Assembly (NCBI GenBank): GCA_024642445.1
Contig: JAHEBG010000098.1
Span: 1-5,445, forward strand
Direction: 5' to 3'
From: Gammaproteobacteria bacterium
Lineage (GTDB): Bacteria; Pseudomonadota; Gammaproteobacteria; Xanthomonadales; Xanthomonadaceae
DNA length: 5,445 nt
This document shows positions 1 through 5,445 of this stretch, in pieces. Below the pieces are notes generated by a model. The model was not told where the DNA came from. It made no database searches and saw nothing but the letters and a program-made list of their open reading frames with translations. Position numbers and translations under genes: made by a program. Position 1 is the first letter of the stretch; each line of letters starts with the position of its first letter.

Positions 1-1436
1 CTGAAGTAACCAATCCGGCCGACCGTCGCCAAATTGTCGGACGTTGGCAAGCGGCAGACAGCGCGCAGGTTTCCAAAGCCTTGGATATCGGGCACGCCGC
101 ATTTCACAGCTGGGATATGACCCCGGCTGCAGCACGCGCCAAGATTCTGGAGCACGCGGCCGATATGCTGGAACAACGCATGCCGGAAATTCTTGCATTG
201 TGCATCCGCGAAGCGGGCAAGTCGGTGTCTGCCTCGGTCTCGGAAGTGCGTGAAGCGGTCGACTTCGCCCGTTACTATGCGGTACAGGGGCGCAAGCTGT
301 TTGGTGCGCCCGAGCAGTTGCCCGGGCCTACCGGTGAATCCAACGAACTGCAACTGCACGGACGCGGCGTATTCGTCTGCATCAGTCCGTGGAATTTTCC
401 GCTGGCCATCTTTCTTGGTCAGATTACAGCGGCTTTGGCGGCCGGCAATACCGTGATTGCCAAGCCGGCCGAACAGACCACCCTCACGGCGTATCTGGCG
501 GTAAAAATCCTGCATGAAGCCGGCATTCCCGAAAACGTGCTGCAGTTCCTGCCCGGCGACGGATTAACCGTGGGTGCGGCACTGACGCGCGATCCGCGCG
601 TAACCGGCGTAGTGTTCACCGGCTCTACTGAAACCGCTTGGGCCATCAACCGCGCTCTGGCTGCACGCAATGCGCCGCTGGCCACGTTGATTGCCGAGAC
701 CGGTGGACAGAACGCCCTGATTGCCGACTCTTCGGCCTTGCCGGAACAGCTGGTCAACGATGCCGTGATGGCCGCGTTCGATTCGGCCGGCCAACGTTGC
801 TCGGCGGCCCGCATTCTATTCGTGCAGCGCGACATTGCCGACCGCGTGATTGAACTGCTGGCAGGAAAAATGGACGAACTGACGGTGGGTGATCCCGGCT
901 TACTGTCCACCGATATCGGACCGGTCATCGATGAAGATGCCAAAGCCGGCCTTTTGGCTCACATCGAGCGCATGAAAACCGAAGCCAAGTTGATCAAAGC
1001 CGTTGCCTTGAATGAAGACTGCGAACACGGCAGTTTCGTGGCGCCGCATGCCTTCGAACTGCAATCGCTGGCGCAACTGCAACGCGAGGTGTTCGGTCCG
1101 GTTCTGCATGTGATCCGTTACGATGCCGACAAACTGGATGACATTCTGGCGCAGATCAATGCCACCGGCTACGGCCTTACCCTGGGCATCCATTCGCGCA
1201 TTGATGAAACCGTGTCAAAAATCGCGCGTAGCGTGCATGTGGGCAATTGCTATGTGAACCGCAACCAGATTGGCGCCGTGGTTGGCGTACAACCGTTCGG
1301 CGGTGAAGGCCTGAGCGGCACCGGCCCGAAAGCCGGCGGCCCGCACTACCTGCTGAAATTCGCCTCGGAACGCACGCTCACCATCAACACTACCGCAGCC
1401 GGCGGCAATGCCAGCCTGTTGACGTTGGCGGAATGA
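1..1436 (+). CDS. putA: Bifunctional proline dehydrogenase/L-glutamate gamma-semialdehyde dehydrogenase PutA, C-terminal part (5' end outside window)
   Basis: The last 477 residues are visible; the first full codon is at 3 and no stop lies upstream, so the gene continues off the left edge. This is the NAD-dependent aldehyde dehydrogenase domain that oxidises glutamate semialdehyde to glutamate, the second step of proline breakdown. Visible family marks are an NPADRR segment at the left edge, SPWNFPL (nucleotides about 387-407), GNTVIAKPAEQT, FTGSTE, the general-base Glu in AETGGQN (codon 696-698), the catalytic Cys in GQRCSAAR (codon 798-800), PFGGEGLSGTGPKAGGP and the PutA-typical ending NTTAAGGNASLL. 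The C-terminal part matches PutA rather than a stand-alone RocA-type enzyme; the proline dehydrogenase half is inferred, not seen. The protein ends right after the dehydrogenase domain, without the roughly 200-residue extra domain of long PutAs, which suggests the short class. Its stop overlaps the next gene's start. Confidence 0.93.
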   Translation, partial: EVTNPADRRQIVGRWQAADSAQVSKALDIGHAAFHSWDMTPAAARAKILEHAADMLEQRMPEILALCIREAGKSVSASVSEVREAVDFARYYAVQGRKLFGAPEQLPGPTGESNELQLHGRGVFVCISPWNFPLAIFLGQITAALAAGNTVIAKPAEQTTLTAYLAVKILHEAGIPENVLQFLPGDGLTVGAALTRDPRVTGVVFTGSTETAWAINRALAARNAPLATLIAETGGQNALIADSSALPEQLVNDAVMAAFDSAGQRCSAARILFVQRDIADRVIELLAGKMDELTVGDPGLLSTDIGPVIDEDAKAGLLAHIERMKTEAKLIKAVALNEDCEHGSFVAPHAFELQSLAQLQREVFGPVLHVIRYDADKLDDILAQINATGYGLTLGIHSRIDETVSKIARSVHVGNCYVNRNQIGAVVGVQPFGGEGLSGTGPKAGGPHYLLKFASERTLTINTTAAGGNASLLTLAE

Positions 1437-1837
1437 ACGGCGAACGCCCGGTAGCTGCATTTGCCTGGCTGCTATTGGCATCGCTGTGCTTCATGGCAAT
1501 AGCCAGCGGTGGCGCCTTCATTGAAACCACGCTTCCAGGCGGCCTGCCCTTGGGCAATGCCATTGTCGCTGTTGGCCTTTGTGCGTTGGCGCTGGCATCG
1601 GTTATGCTCAGCCCGAACAGTGGCTGGCAACGGCGCGTCTGTTCGGGTGTGTTTATTCTCAGCGTGCTATGGTTGCCGGTATCGCTGCTGTTGGCACGGA
1701 ATCTGCTGTTGAACTTCGGCGGCCGCAACGGCGATATCTGGATTGTTTTCACGCTTGCCGTGCTGGCCTTGGCTTTGGGCTGTTGGCTATGGGCACTAAC
1801 GGTCTGGATGTACCGGCTGAAAGCGCGCGGCAATTAG
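1433..1837 (+). CDS. Small four-helix integral membrane protein, unknown function
   Basis: This encodes 134 residues that I do not recognise as a named family. Four strongly hydrophobic segments stand out at about residues 7-28, 42-59, 69-88 and 102-126, separated by short loops. The C-terminal tail YRLKARGN is basic, and the N-terminal tail is very short, so an inner-membrane protein with both ends cytoplasmic is likely by the positive-inside rule. No cleavable signal peptide, enzymatic motif or cysteine pair is evident. The ATG at 1433 shares ATGA with the putA stop, and GGCGGA lies just before it, so expression probably depends on translational coupling to putA. That makes a supporting role in proline catabolism or transport possible, but four helices are too few for a typical proline permease and the link is only positional. 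One ATA isoleucine codon occurs (Ile23). Confidence 0.75.
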   Translation: MNGERPVAAFAWLLLASLCFMAIASGGAFIETTLPGGLPLGNAIVAVGLCALALASVMLSPNSGWQRRVCSGVFILSVLWLPVSLLLARNLLLNFGGRNGDIWIVFTLAVLALALGCWLWALTVWMYRLKARGN

Positions 1838-1877
1838 TACGCTGCCAGCTGCCCACACTGAACAAAAGGGGTGAAGC

Positions 1878-2687
1878 ATGTCTGGATTGAAACAACACTA
1901 TGCGGCAGAGGGTATTGAACAGCGTTTGCTGTCCGCCATACGCGCCGCCGGCCTTGACCCCGAACATCCCATAGCGCCGGAAGCACTGGGCGCACTCGAC
2001 CACTTCCATACCGGCGGTCTGCGAGCCTCTCTTGAGCTGATGACTCTCGCTGGAATTGGTGCCGATGAACGCGTTCTCGATGTTGGTGCTGGGCTGGGCG
2101 GTTGCGCACGCCTGATAGCAGACAAAACAGGCAGCCAAGTCGATTGTATTGAAATGTCTTCGGATTATTGCGCCGGCGCAGAGTTTTTGAACAAGCTGAC
2201 GGGGCTTAGTGCAAGTATCAACGTATACGAGGCCAGTGCTCTGGATATGCCTTTCGCAGAAAACAGTTTTGATGTGGTTTGGATGCAGAACGTTGGGATG
2301 AACATCCAGGACAAGCAAAGCCTGTATTCGGAGATCTTCCGCGTGCTGAAACCCTGTGGACGGTTTGCTTTTCAGGAAATGGCGGCAGGCGAAACCGAGA
2401 CCCGGTATTTCCCGCTGCCCTGGGCCAGCGATGCATCGGACAGCTTTCTTGCGCCCGCCGATGAAATGATTTCAGGCCTGACTGGCTGTGGGTTCAACAA
2501 AGTTCTGTTTGAAGACACCAGTGATGAGCATATGGCAAGAACCGCTGCCGCTGTCGATAGCGGGCCAACGCCGTTGAGCTTAAGCGTTTATGTCGACGAT
2601 CTTTCCATCAAAGCCGGCAATGCCAAGCGCAGCCTATCCGAGAATCAAATACGGCTGGTTCGTGGAATATTCCAAAAGCCAGACTAA
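1878..2687 (+). CDS. Class I SAM-dependent methyltransferase, sarcosine/dimethylglycine-methyltransferase-like
   Basis: This 269-residue soluble protein has the Rossmann-type methyltransferase core. Motif I is VLDVGAGLGG at residues 66-75 (SAM binding). An acidic residue (Glu92) ends the second strand, as expected for ribose contact. ALDMPFAENSFDVVW at about 121-135 is the motif II region, and VLKPCGRFAFQE at 156-167 is motif III, with Cys160 where Gly is usual. The N-terminal stretch HYAAEGIEQRL and the LDHFHTGG segment (40-47), plus MNIQDK after motif II, resemble enzymes that methylate small amines such as sarcosine/dimethylglycine, and related UbiE/MPBQ-like proteins; the actual acceptor cannot be read from sequence. 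The start is supported by AAAAGGGG at 1864-1871, 6 nt before the ATG. It follows the membrane-protein gene by 40 bp on the same strand and may be cotranscribed with putA. ATA codons are frequent compared with putA. Confidence 0.85.
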   Translation: MSGLKQHYAAEGIEQRLLSAIRAAGLDPEHPIAPEALGALDHFHTGGLRASLELMTLAGIGADERVLDVGAGLGGCARLIADKTGSQVDCIEMSSDYCAGAEFLNKLTGLSASINVYEASALDMPFAENSFDVVWMQNVGMNIQDKQSLYSEIFRVLKPCGRFAFQEMAAGETETRYFPLPWASDASDSFLAPADEMISGLTGCGFNKVLFEDTSDEHMARTAAAVDSGPTPLSLSVYVDDLSIKAGNAKRSLSENQIRLVRGIFQKPD

Positions 2688-2726
2688 TCAGATTTCACCG
2701 TTACGGATGAGCCTGCATCTGCGGAA

Positions 2727-3542
2727 TTAGGGGGCGATCAAATCGGCCAGGCGGAATCGGTGCGGATCGCGGAATACCAATGCGTGCAACGGCGATGCGT
2801 TCCTGTCGAATGGCTGCCATTCGCCTTCTTTTTGTGCAAGACGATCGGCCATGGCCCAAAGCACGGCGGCATTGGCGCCCATGCCCATATGTGTTGCACT
2901 CACTTCGATATTCTCGGCCAAGTGATGATCGGGCGCCAGGCTCATGCGCCAATTCACCACGCCATCGGTTTTGCTCATGATCGAGGTGGTAGGCACACTG
3001 GGCTTGCCCGCAACCAAATCCATTAGCCGCGGATCGTCGTGCCGGAATCCGCTGACCATTTCAAACACGCGCCAGGCATTGGTGCCTTTCGGGTGCCCGG
3101 TGTGCGGCGAGCCCAGAGTAATTACCGAGCGGATACGTTCCGGCATGCGCAAAGCCAATGCATTGGCCATGGCGCCACCCAGTGACCAACCGACGATGCT
3201 GATTTTCTGACTGTGTTCATCCTGCATCTGCCGGACTTTATCGACCAAGCCTTTGATGACATGATCGCGCGGCCCGAAATTCAGACCTTGCTCCCATTTA
3301 TACGGCACGTAGCCCAAACGCGACAGCGTGCGGCGGATGGGAAAGGTGCTGCGATCACCGGCGACTAACCCAGGCAGCACCAATACCGGATGGCCGTCGC
3401 CGCGCGGGGCTTTTTTCAGCAGCGGCCAGGCCGCCAGAAACGAGCCCCACTCAAATGCGGCACGGCTCTCTAAAGCCATACACAGCCAAGAGGGCGATTT
3501 CAGTACTTGGTGGGTCTGCGGTCGCAAGCGTAGGGATTTCAT
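2727..3542 (-). CDS. Alpha/beta hydrolase, lipase/esterase-like
   Basis: This 271-residue protein has an alpha/beta-hydrolase layout. PVLVLPGL (residues 52-59) gives the first core strand and an oxyanion-hole loop. GWSLGG (118-123) is the nucleophile elbow with Ser120, Asp193 in SKTDGVVNW is the likely acid, and His218 in SATHMGMG is the likely catalytic base. The TLGSPHTG segment (142-149) and the ADRLAQKEGEWQPF end (232-245) fit a lipase-like family. No Sec signal or clear membrane anchor is visible, so it is probably cytoplasmic or peripheral on lipid surfaces. The start ATG overlaps the WS/DGAT stop as ATGA with no strong ribosome site of its own, implying translational coupling. From that context a role in hydrolysing or remodelling wax esters, acylglycerols or acyl thioesters is inferred; the substrate is not determined by the sequence. 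Confidence 0.88.
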   Translation of the reverse strand: MKSLRLRPQTHQVLKSPSWLCMALESRAAFEWGSFLAAWPLLKKAPRGDGHPVLVLPGLVAGDRSTFPIRRTLSRLGYVPYKWEQGLNFGPRDHVIKGLVDKVRQMQDEHSQKISIVGWSLGGAMANALALRMPERIRSVITLGSPHTGHPKGTNAWRVFEMVSGFRHDDPRLMDLVAGKPSVPTTSIMSKTDGVVNWRMSLAPDHHLAENIEVSATHMGMGANAAVLWAMADRLAQKEGEWQPFDRNASPLHALVFRDPHRFRLADLIAP

Positions 3543-4957
3543 TCGGGCAGGCGCTCGGTAAGTTCATTAAGGGCCCGCAACAGTGCCTGGGCCAGTTGCT
3601 CGGGTTTACGCACGATATCGGCGCAGGCGGTGATTCCGAATTCCAGCGAACCGGCATAACTTTGCACGGTAATATTCAAAGCCAATCCATGGGTAACGAT
3701 TGATACTGGATAGTAATGCCTGAGCTTGGCGCCGGCAAGGTATAGCGGAATGGGTGGCCCGGGAACATTGGAAATGGCGACATTGGCAAGAGCCGGAAGT
3801 TTTTCGGCCAATCGTCCATTGGCCCAGATGCGCGAAAGCCCTGAGGCCCAGATCGGGGCCGCCAGCCCCGGAAAATCGGTGGGGATCATGTTCTTGAAAG
3901 TGGCTATGCGTTGTTTAATCTGAGCGGTTGATGCACGCAGACTCTGAAGGCGTAAAACCGGATCGACCACATCGGTGGCCAGCGCGCACTGCACCATGGA
4001 CACCTGGTTGTTCGAATCGGTATTGCCGCTTTCCCGAAGTGAAACCGGCATTGCCGCAATCAGGCTGCGCTTGGGCAATTGCCTGGAAGCTGACAGCATT
4101 TCGCGCAGGGCGCCGCTGCACATCGCCATCACTACATCGTTCAAGCTGACATTGAATCCATTGGCAACGCGCTTAACGCTTTGCAAGGGTACCGATACCG
4201 ATGCGAAGCTGCGTGCCAGACCGATTTGTTGATTGAAGGCCATGCGCGGCGCCACCAGAATGCTGTCGCGCAGACTCTTTATTTTTGACGGCGATGCCAT
4301 GCCGCCTGCCAATTTCAATGTGCCCGGCAGCGCTCGCAGCAATTGTGCGAATTGATTGACCGTTGAGCGTAAGGCCGTTTTGCTGATATCGCGTGTGCGC
4401 AGACGGTTGGCAACCGTATCTGTATTTTTGATTTTGCGCTGCCGCTTTGAAACCGCGCCCGCTTCGATATCAAGCAACACTTTAGCCAGGGCAACGCCGC
4501 CCTGTCCGTCAAGCAAGGCGTGGTGGATCTTCGAATACAAAGCTATTACACCGGGCTCGACATTCTCAATCACCACGAACTGCCACAGGGGCATGGACCG
4601 ATCGAGCATTGCTGCATGCAGTTTACCGGTGAGCAAGTGCAATTTATGCATGCCGCCGGCGCCCGGCAACGTACGCTTCAGCACGTGCTTTTTCAGATTA
4701 ACGTCGTCAACCTCGATCCACATCGGATGTGCCAGATCGAGCGGTGCTTCTTTCAGCACGCGACGCAAGGCCGGCGCTTGCGGCAAACGTTCGGAAAGAA
4801 GATCGATCAAGCGTGATCGATAATCATAGGCTGTTCGCTTTGCCGACTTGGGCAACTCGATAAGCATGACACTGCCCACATGCATCGGTGTGCCGGCATT
4901 TTCAAGATACAGGAAGCCGGCATCCAGACCACTTAAACTGCGCAGGCGTTTTGACAT
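3539..4957 (-). CDS. Wax ester synthase/diacylglycerol acyltransferase (WS/DGAT family)
   Basis: This 472-residue protein, close to the family's usual 450-500, transfers acyl groups from acyl-CoA to long-chain alcohols (wax esters) or diacylglycerol (triacylglycerol). It starts with the typical LSGLDAGFLYLE and PMHVGS segments (residues 8-29). The active-site motif HHALLDG is at 145-151 (His145, His146, Asp150, Gly151). A PLW motif is at 123-125, and an ND motif lies in VSLNDVVMAMCSGALR (270-285). The C-terminal domain includes SNVPGPP (397-402 region) and LNITVQSYAGSLEFGI. These motifs appear intact, so the enzyme should be active. It normally sits at the inner face of the cytoplasmic membrane and on lipid inclusions. 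The ATG at 4957 has only a weak AAGA-type ribosome site but the N-terminus fits the family well. A near-consensus promoter lies directly upstream, and the hydrolase gene is coupled downstream. Whether wax ester or triacylglycerol synthesis dominates cannot be told. Confidence 0.95.
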   Translation of the reverse strand: MSKRLRSLSGLDAGFLYLENAGTPMHVGSVMLIELPKSAKRTAYDYRSRLIDLLSERLPQAPALRRVLKEAPLDLAHPMWIEVDDVNLKKHVLKRTLPGAGGMHKLHLLTGKLHAAMLDRSMPLWQFVVIENVEPGVIALYSKIHHALLDGQGGVALAKVLLDIEAGAVSKRQRKIKNTDTVANRLRTRDISKTALRSTVNQFAQLLRALPGTLKLAGGMASPSKIKSLRDSILVAPRMAFNQQIGLARSFASVSVPLQSVKRVANGFNVSLNDVVMAMCSGALREMLSASRQLPKRSLIAAMPVSLRESGNTDSNNQVSMVQCALATDVVDPVLRLQSLRASTAQIKQRIATFKNMIPTDFPGLAAPIWASGLSRIWANGRLAEKLPALANVAISNVPGPPIPLYLAGAKLRHYYPVSIVTHGLALNITVQSYAGSLEFGITACADIVRKPEQLAQALLRALNELTERLPE

Positions 4958-4992
4958 AGGGTTCTTGAGTCTGCGGTCAGGGTCTGGGTTTC

Positions 4993-5021
4993 ATTAAATG
5001 CCATGACCTTGCGTGTGTCAA
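4993..5021 (-). promoter_or_regulatory. Sigma70-type promoter for the WS/DGAT-hydrolase pair
   Basis: On the minus strand there is a perfect -35 hexamer TTGACA (5021-5016). A 17-nt spacer follows, then TTTAAT (4998-4993), which matches five of six -10 bases. Predicted transcription starts near 4986, giving a leader of about 29 nt before the WS/DGAT ATG at 4957. Orientation, spacing and distance all suit this gene. It is a prediction from consensus only. Confidence 0.72.
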
Positions 5022-5038
5022 ACCAATGCACTATCGAA

Positions 5039-5055
5039 TAGCTTGTTGCAAGCTA
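5039..5055. promoter_or_regulatory. Perfect 7-bp inverted repeat, possible operator
   Basis: TAGCTTG (5039-5045), TTG (5046-5048) and CAAGCTA (5049-5055) form a perfect 7-bp dyad with a 3-bp centre. It sits in the divergent intergenic region, 18 bp upstream of the leftward -35 hexamer, and overlaps the -35 part of a weak rightward promoter candidate. There is no T-run after it, and it lies upstream of both genes, so a protein-binding site fits better than a terminator. No regulator gene is in the window, and the site matches no operator that I can name. Confidence 0.45.
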
Positions 5056-5071
5056 CGATTAGACCTAAGAT
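5043..5071 (+). promoter_or_regulatory. Weak candidate sigma70 promoter for the MOSC gene
   Basis: TTGTTG (5043-5048, three of six -35 matches) and TAAGAT (5066-5071, four of six -10 matches) are separated by 17 nt. A start near 5078 would leave a leader of about 36 nt before the ATG at 5114. The -35 hexamer lies inside the inverted repeat at 5039-5055, so a protein bound there could block or assist it. Both hexamers are poor, so the site is tentative. Confidence 0.3.
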
Positions 5072-5113
5072 GCTTGCCAAGGATATCGCTCTAGGCAACC
5101 TTCGGAAATTCGT

Positions 5114-5445
5114 ATGCCAGAAAATTCTCAGATCATCAGCCTTGCAGGTATCGCCTACCGGCAAAAGCCAAAAGGCCCCATGCATGAAATCGACAGCGTA
5201 GAGATTACCTGCGCGCAAGGCGTGGTGCCGGATACCCGTGGCAAGCCAGGACGACGGCAAGTGACGCTGCTCAGCCTGCAGTCTTGGCAGGAGGCCTGTG
5301 CTGAGCTTGATGCCACGCTGCCATGGACCTACCGCCGTGCTAATTTGCTGATCGACGGCTTGCGTTTTTCCGAAGCGGATGTAGGGCGGACCTTGCGTAT
5401 TGGCGAGGCCGAGCTTGTGGTGATGCTGGAAACCGACCCCTGCCC
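5114..5445 (+). CDS. MOSC-domain protein, N-terminal part (3' end outside window)
   Basis: An open frame of 110 full codons runs off the right edge without a stop. It begins MPENSQIISLAGIAYR, continues with DTRGKPGRRQVTLLS (residues 40-54), PWTYRRANLLIDGL (70-83) and LRIGEAELVVMLETDPC (94-110). This pattern is that of MOSC domains, the fold found at the C-terminus of molybdenum cofactor sulfurases and in YiiM/YuaD-type proteins, thought to handle sulfur or molybdenum cofactor. Cys110 sits where the family has its conserved cysteine; the rest of the domain is outside. Short stand-alone MOSC proteins are commonly somewhat longer than the part seen here. The ATG at 5114 is the only standard start after the in-frame TAA at 5066-5068; GGA at 5104-5106 gives a modest ribosome site. 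It is divergent from the WS/DGAT gene, and its precise role is unknown. Confidence 0.83.
   Translation, partial: MPENSQIISLAGIAYRQKPKGPMHEIDSVEITCAQGVVPDTRGKPGRRQVTLLSLQSWQEACAELDATLPWTYRRANLLIDGLRFSEADVGRTLRIGEAELVVMLETDPC

Noticed and set aside
419..943. Open frame of 174 codons on the minus strand inside putA
   Set aside because: It lies wholly opposite a well-conserved dehydrogenase domain; its serine/alanine-rich translation has no recognisable motif, as expected of an antisense shadow in GC-rich DNA.
81..1436. TTG at 81 as a possible start of an independent aldehyde dehydrogenase
   Set aside because: The frame stays open to the left edge and the upstream residues (NPADRRQ segment) belong to the same PutA domain, so 81 is internal.
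1841..1854. Tandem GCTGCC repeat before the methyltransferase gene
   Set aside because: Two copies of six bases are expected by chance and do not form a convincing site.
1749..2318. Open frame of 189 codons on the minus strand across the membrane-protein and methyltransferase genes
   Set aside because: It spans two genes and the gap between them, has no family signature, and opposes the clear methyltransferase motif I.
2689..2721. CAGAT...ATCTG and CCGTTACGG as a terminator hairpin
   Set aside because: The 5-bp stem has a 23-nt loop, the inner dyad has only 3 pairable bases, and no T-run follows on either strand.
4356..4823. Open frame of 155 codons on the plus strand inside the WS/DGAT gene
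   Set aside because: It is antisense to the HHALLDG active-site region of a convincing gene and shows no domain of its own.
5013..5260. Short open frames on both strands overlapping the divergent region and MOSC start (5013-5201 plus, 5018-5260 minus)
   Set aside because: They cover the promoter elements and conflict with the MOSC frame, whose protein is recognisable.

Overview
The window looks like chromosomal DNA from a moderately GC-rich Gram-negative proteobacterium. A gammaproteobacterium is most likely, judging from the PutA-type proline dehydrogenase C-terminus, a wax ester synthase/diacylglycerol acyltransferase (WS/DGAT) and a MOSC-domain protein. This placement rests on gene content and protein style only, because no rRNA or marker gene is present. 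Coding density is high. No tRNA, rRNA, CRISPR array, insertion sequence or prophage gene was seen.

Layout: (1) Positions 1-1436 (+) hold the 3' part of putA, covering most of its glutamate-semialdehyde dehydrogenase domain; the 5' end lies outside the window. (2) An uncharacterised four-helix membrane protein (1433-1837, +) starts in an ATGA overlap with the putA stop. (3) After 40 bp, a class I SAM-dependent methyltransferase (1878-2687, +) of the sarcosine/dimethylglycine-methyltransferase-like type follows on the same strand. (4) The strand then switches. Reading leftward from 4957, a WS/DGAT (4957-3539, -) overlaps by ATGA an alpha/beta hydrolase (3542-2727, -). This pair converges on the methyltransferase across 39 bp. 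(5) A 156-bp divergent intergenic region (4958-5113) holds a near-consensus sigma70 promoter for the lipid pair, a perfect 7-bp inverted repeat and a weaker rightward promoter. (6) The 5' part of a MOSC-domain protein (5114 to the window end, +) reads off the right edge.

Functionally there are two blocks. The left block couples proline catabolism to a membrane protein and a small-molecule methyltransferase; the link between these three is only positional. The right block is a likely neutral-lipid module: one enzyme that makes wax esters or triacylglycerol, and a translationally coupled hydrolase that could release acyl chains or remodel such lipids. The MOSC protein is divergently transcribed and may share the regulatory region. 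No wholly new system is evident. The less characterised items are the four-helix protein coupled to putA, the methyltransferase substrate, and the possible operator between the WS/DGAT and MOSC genes.
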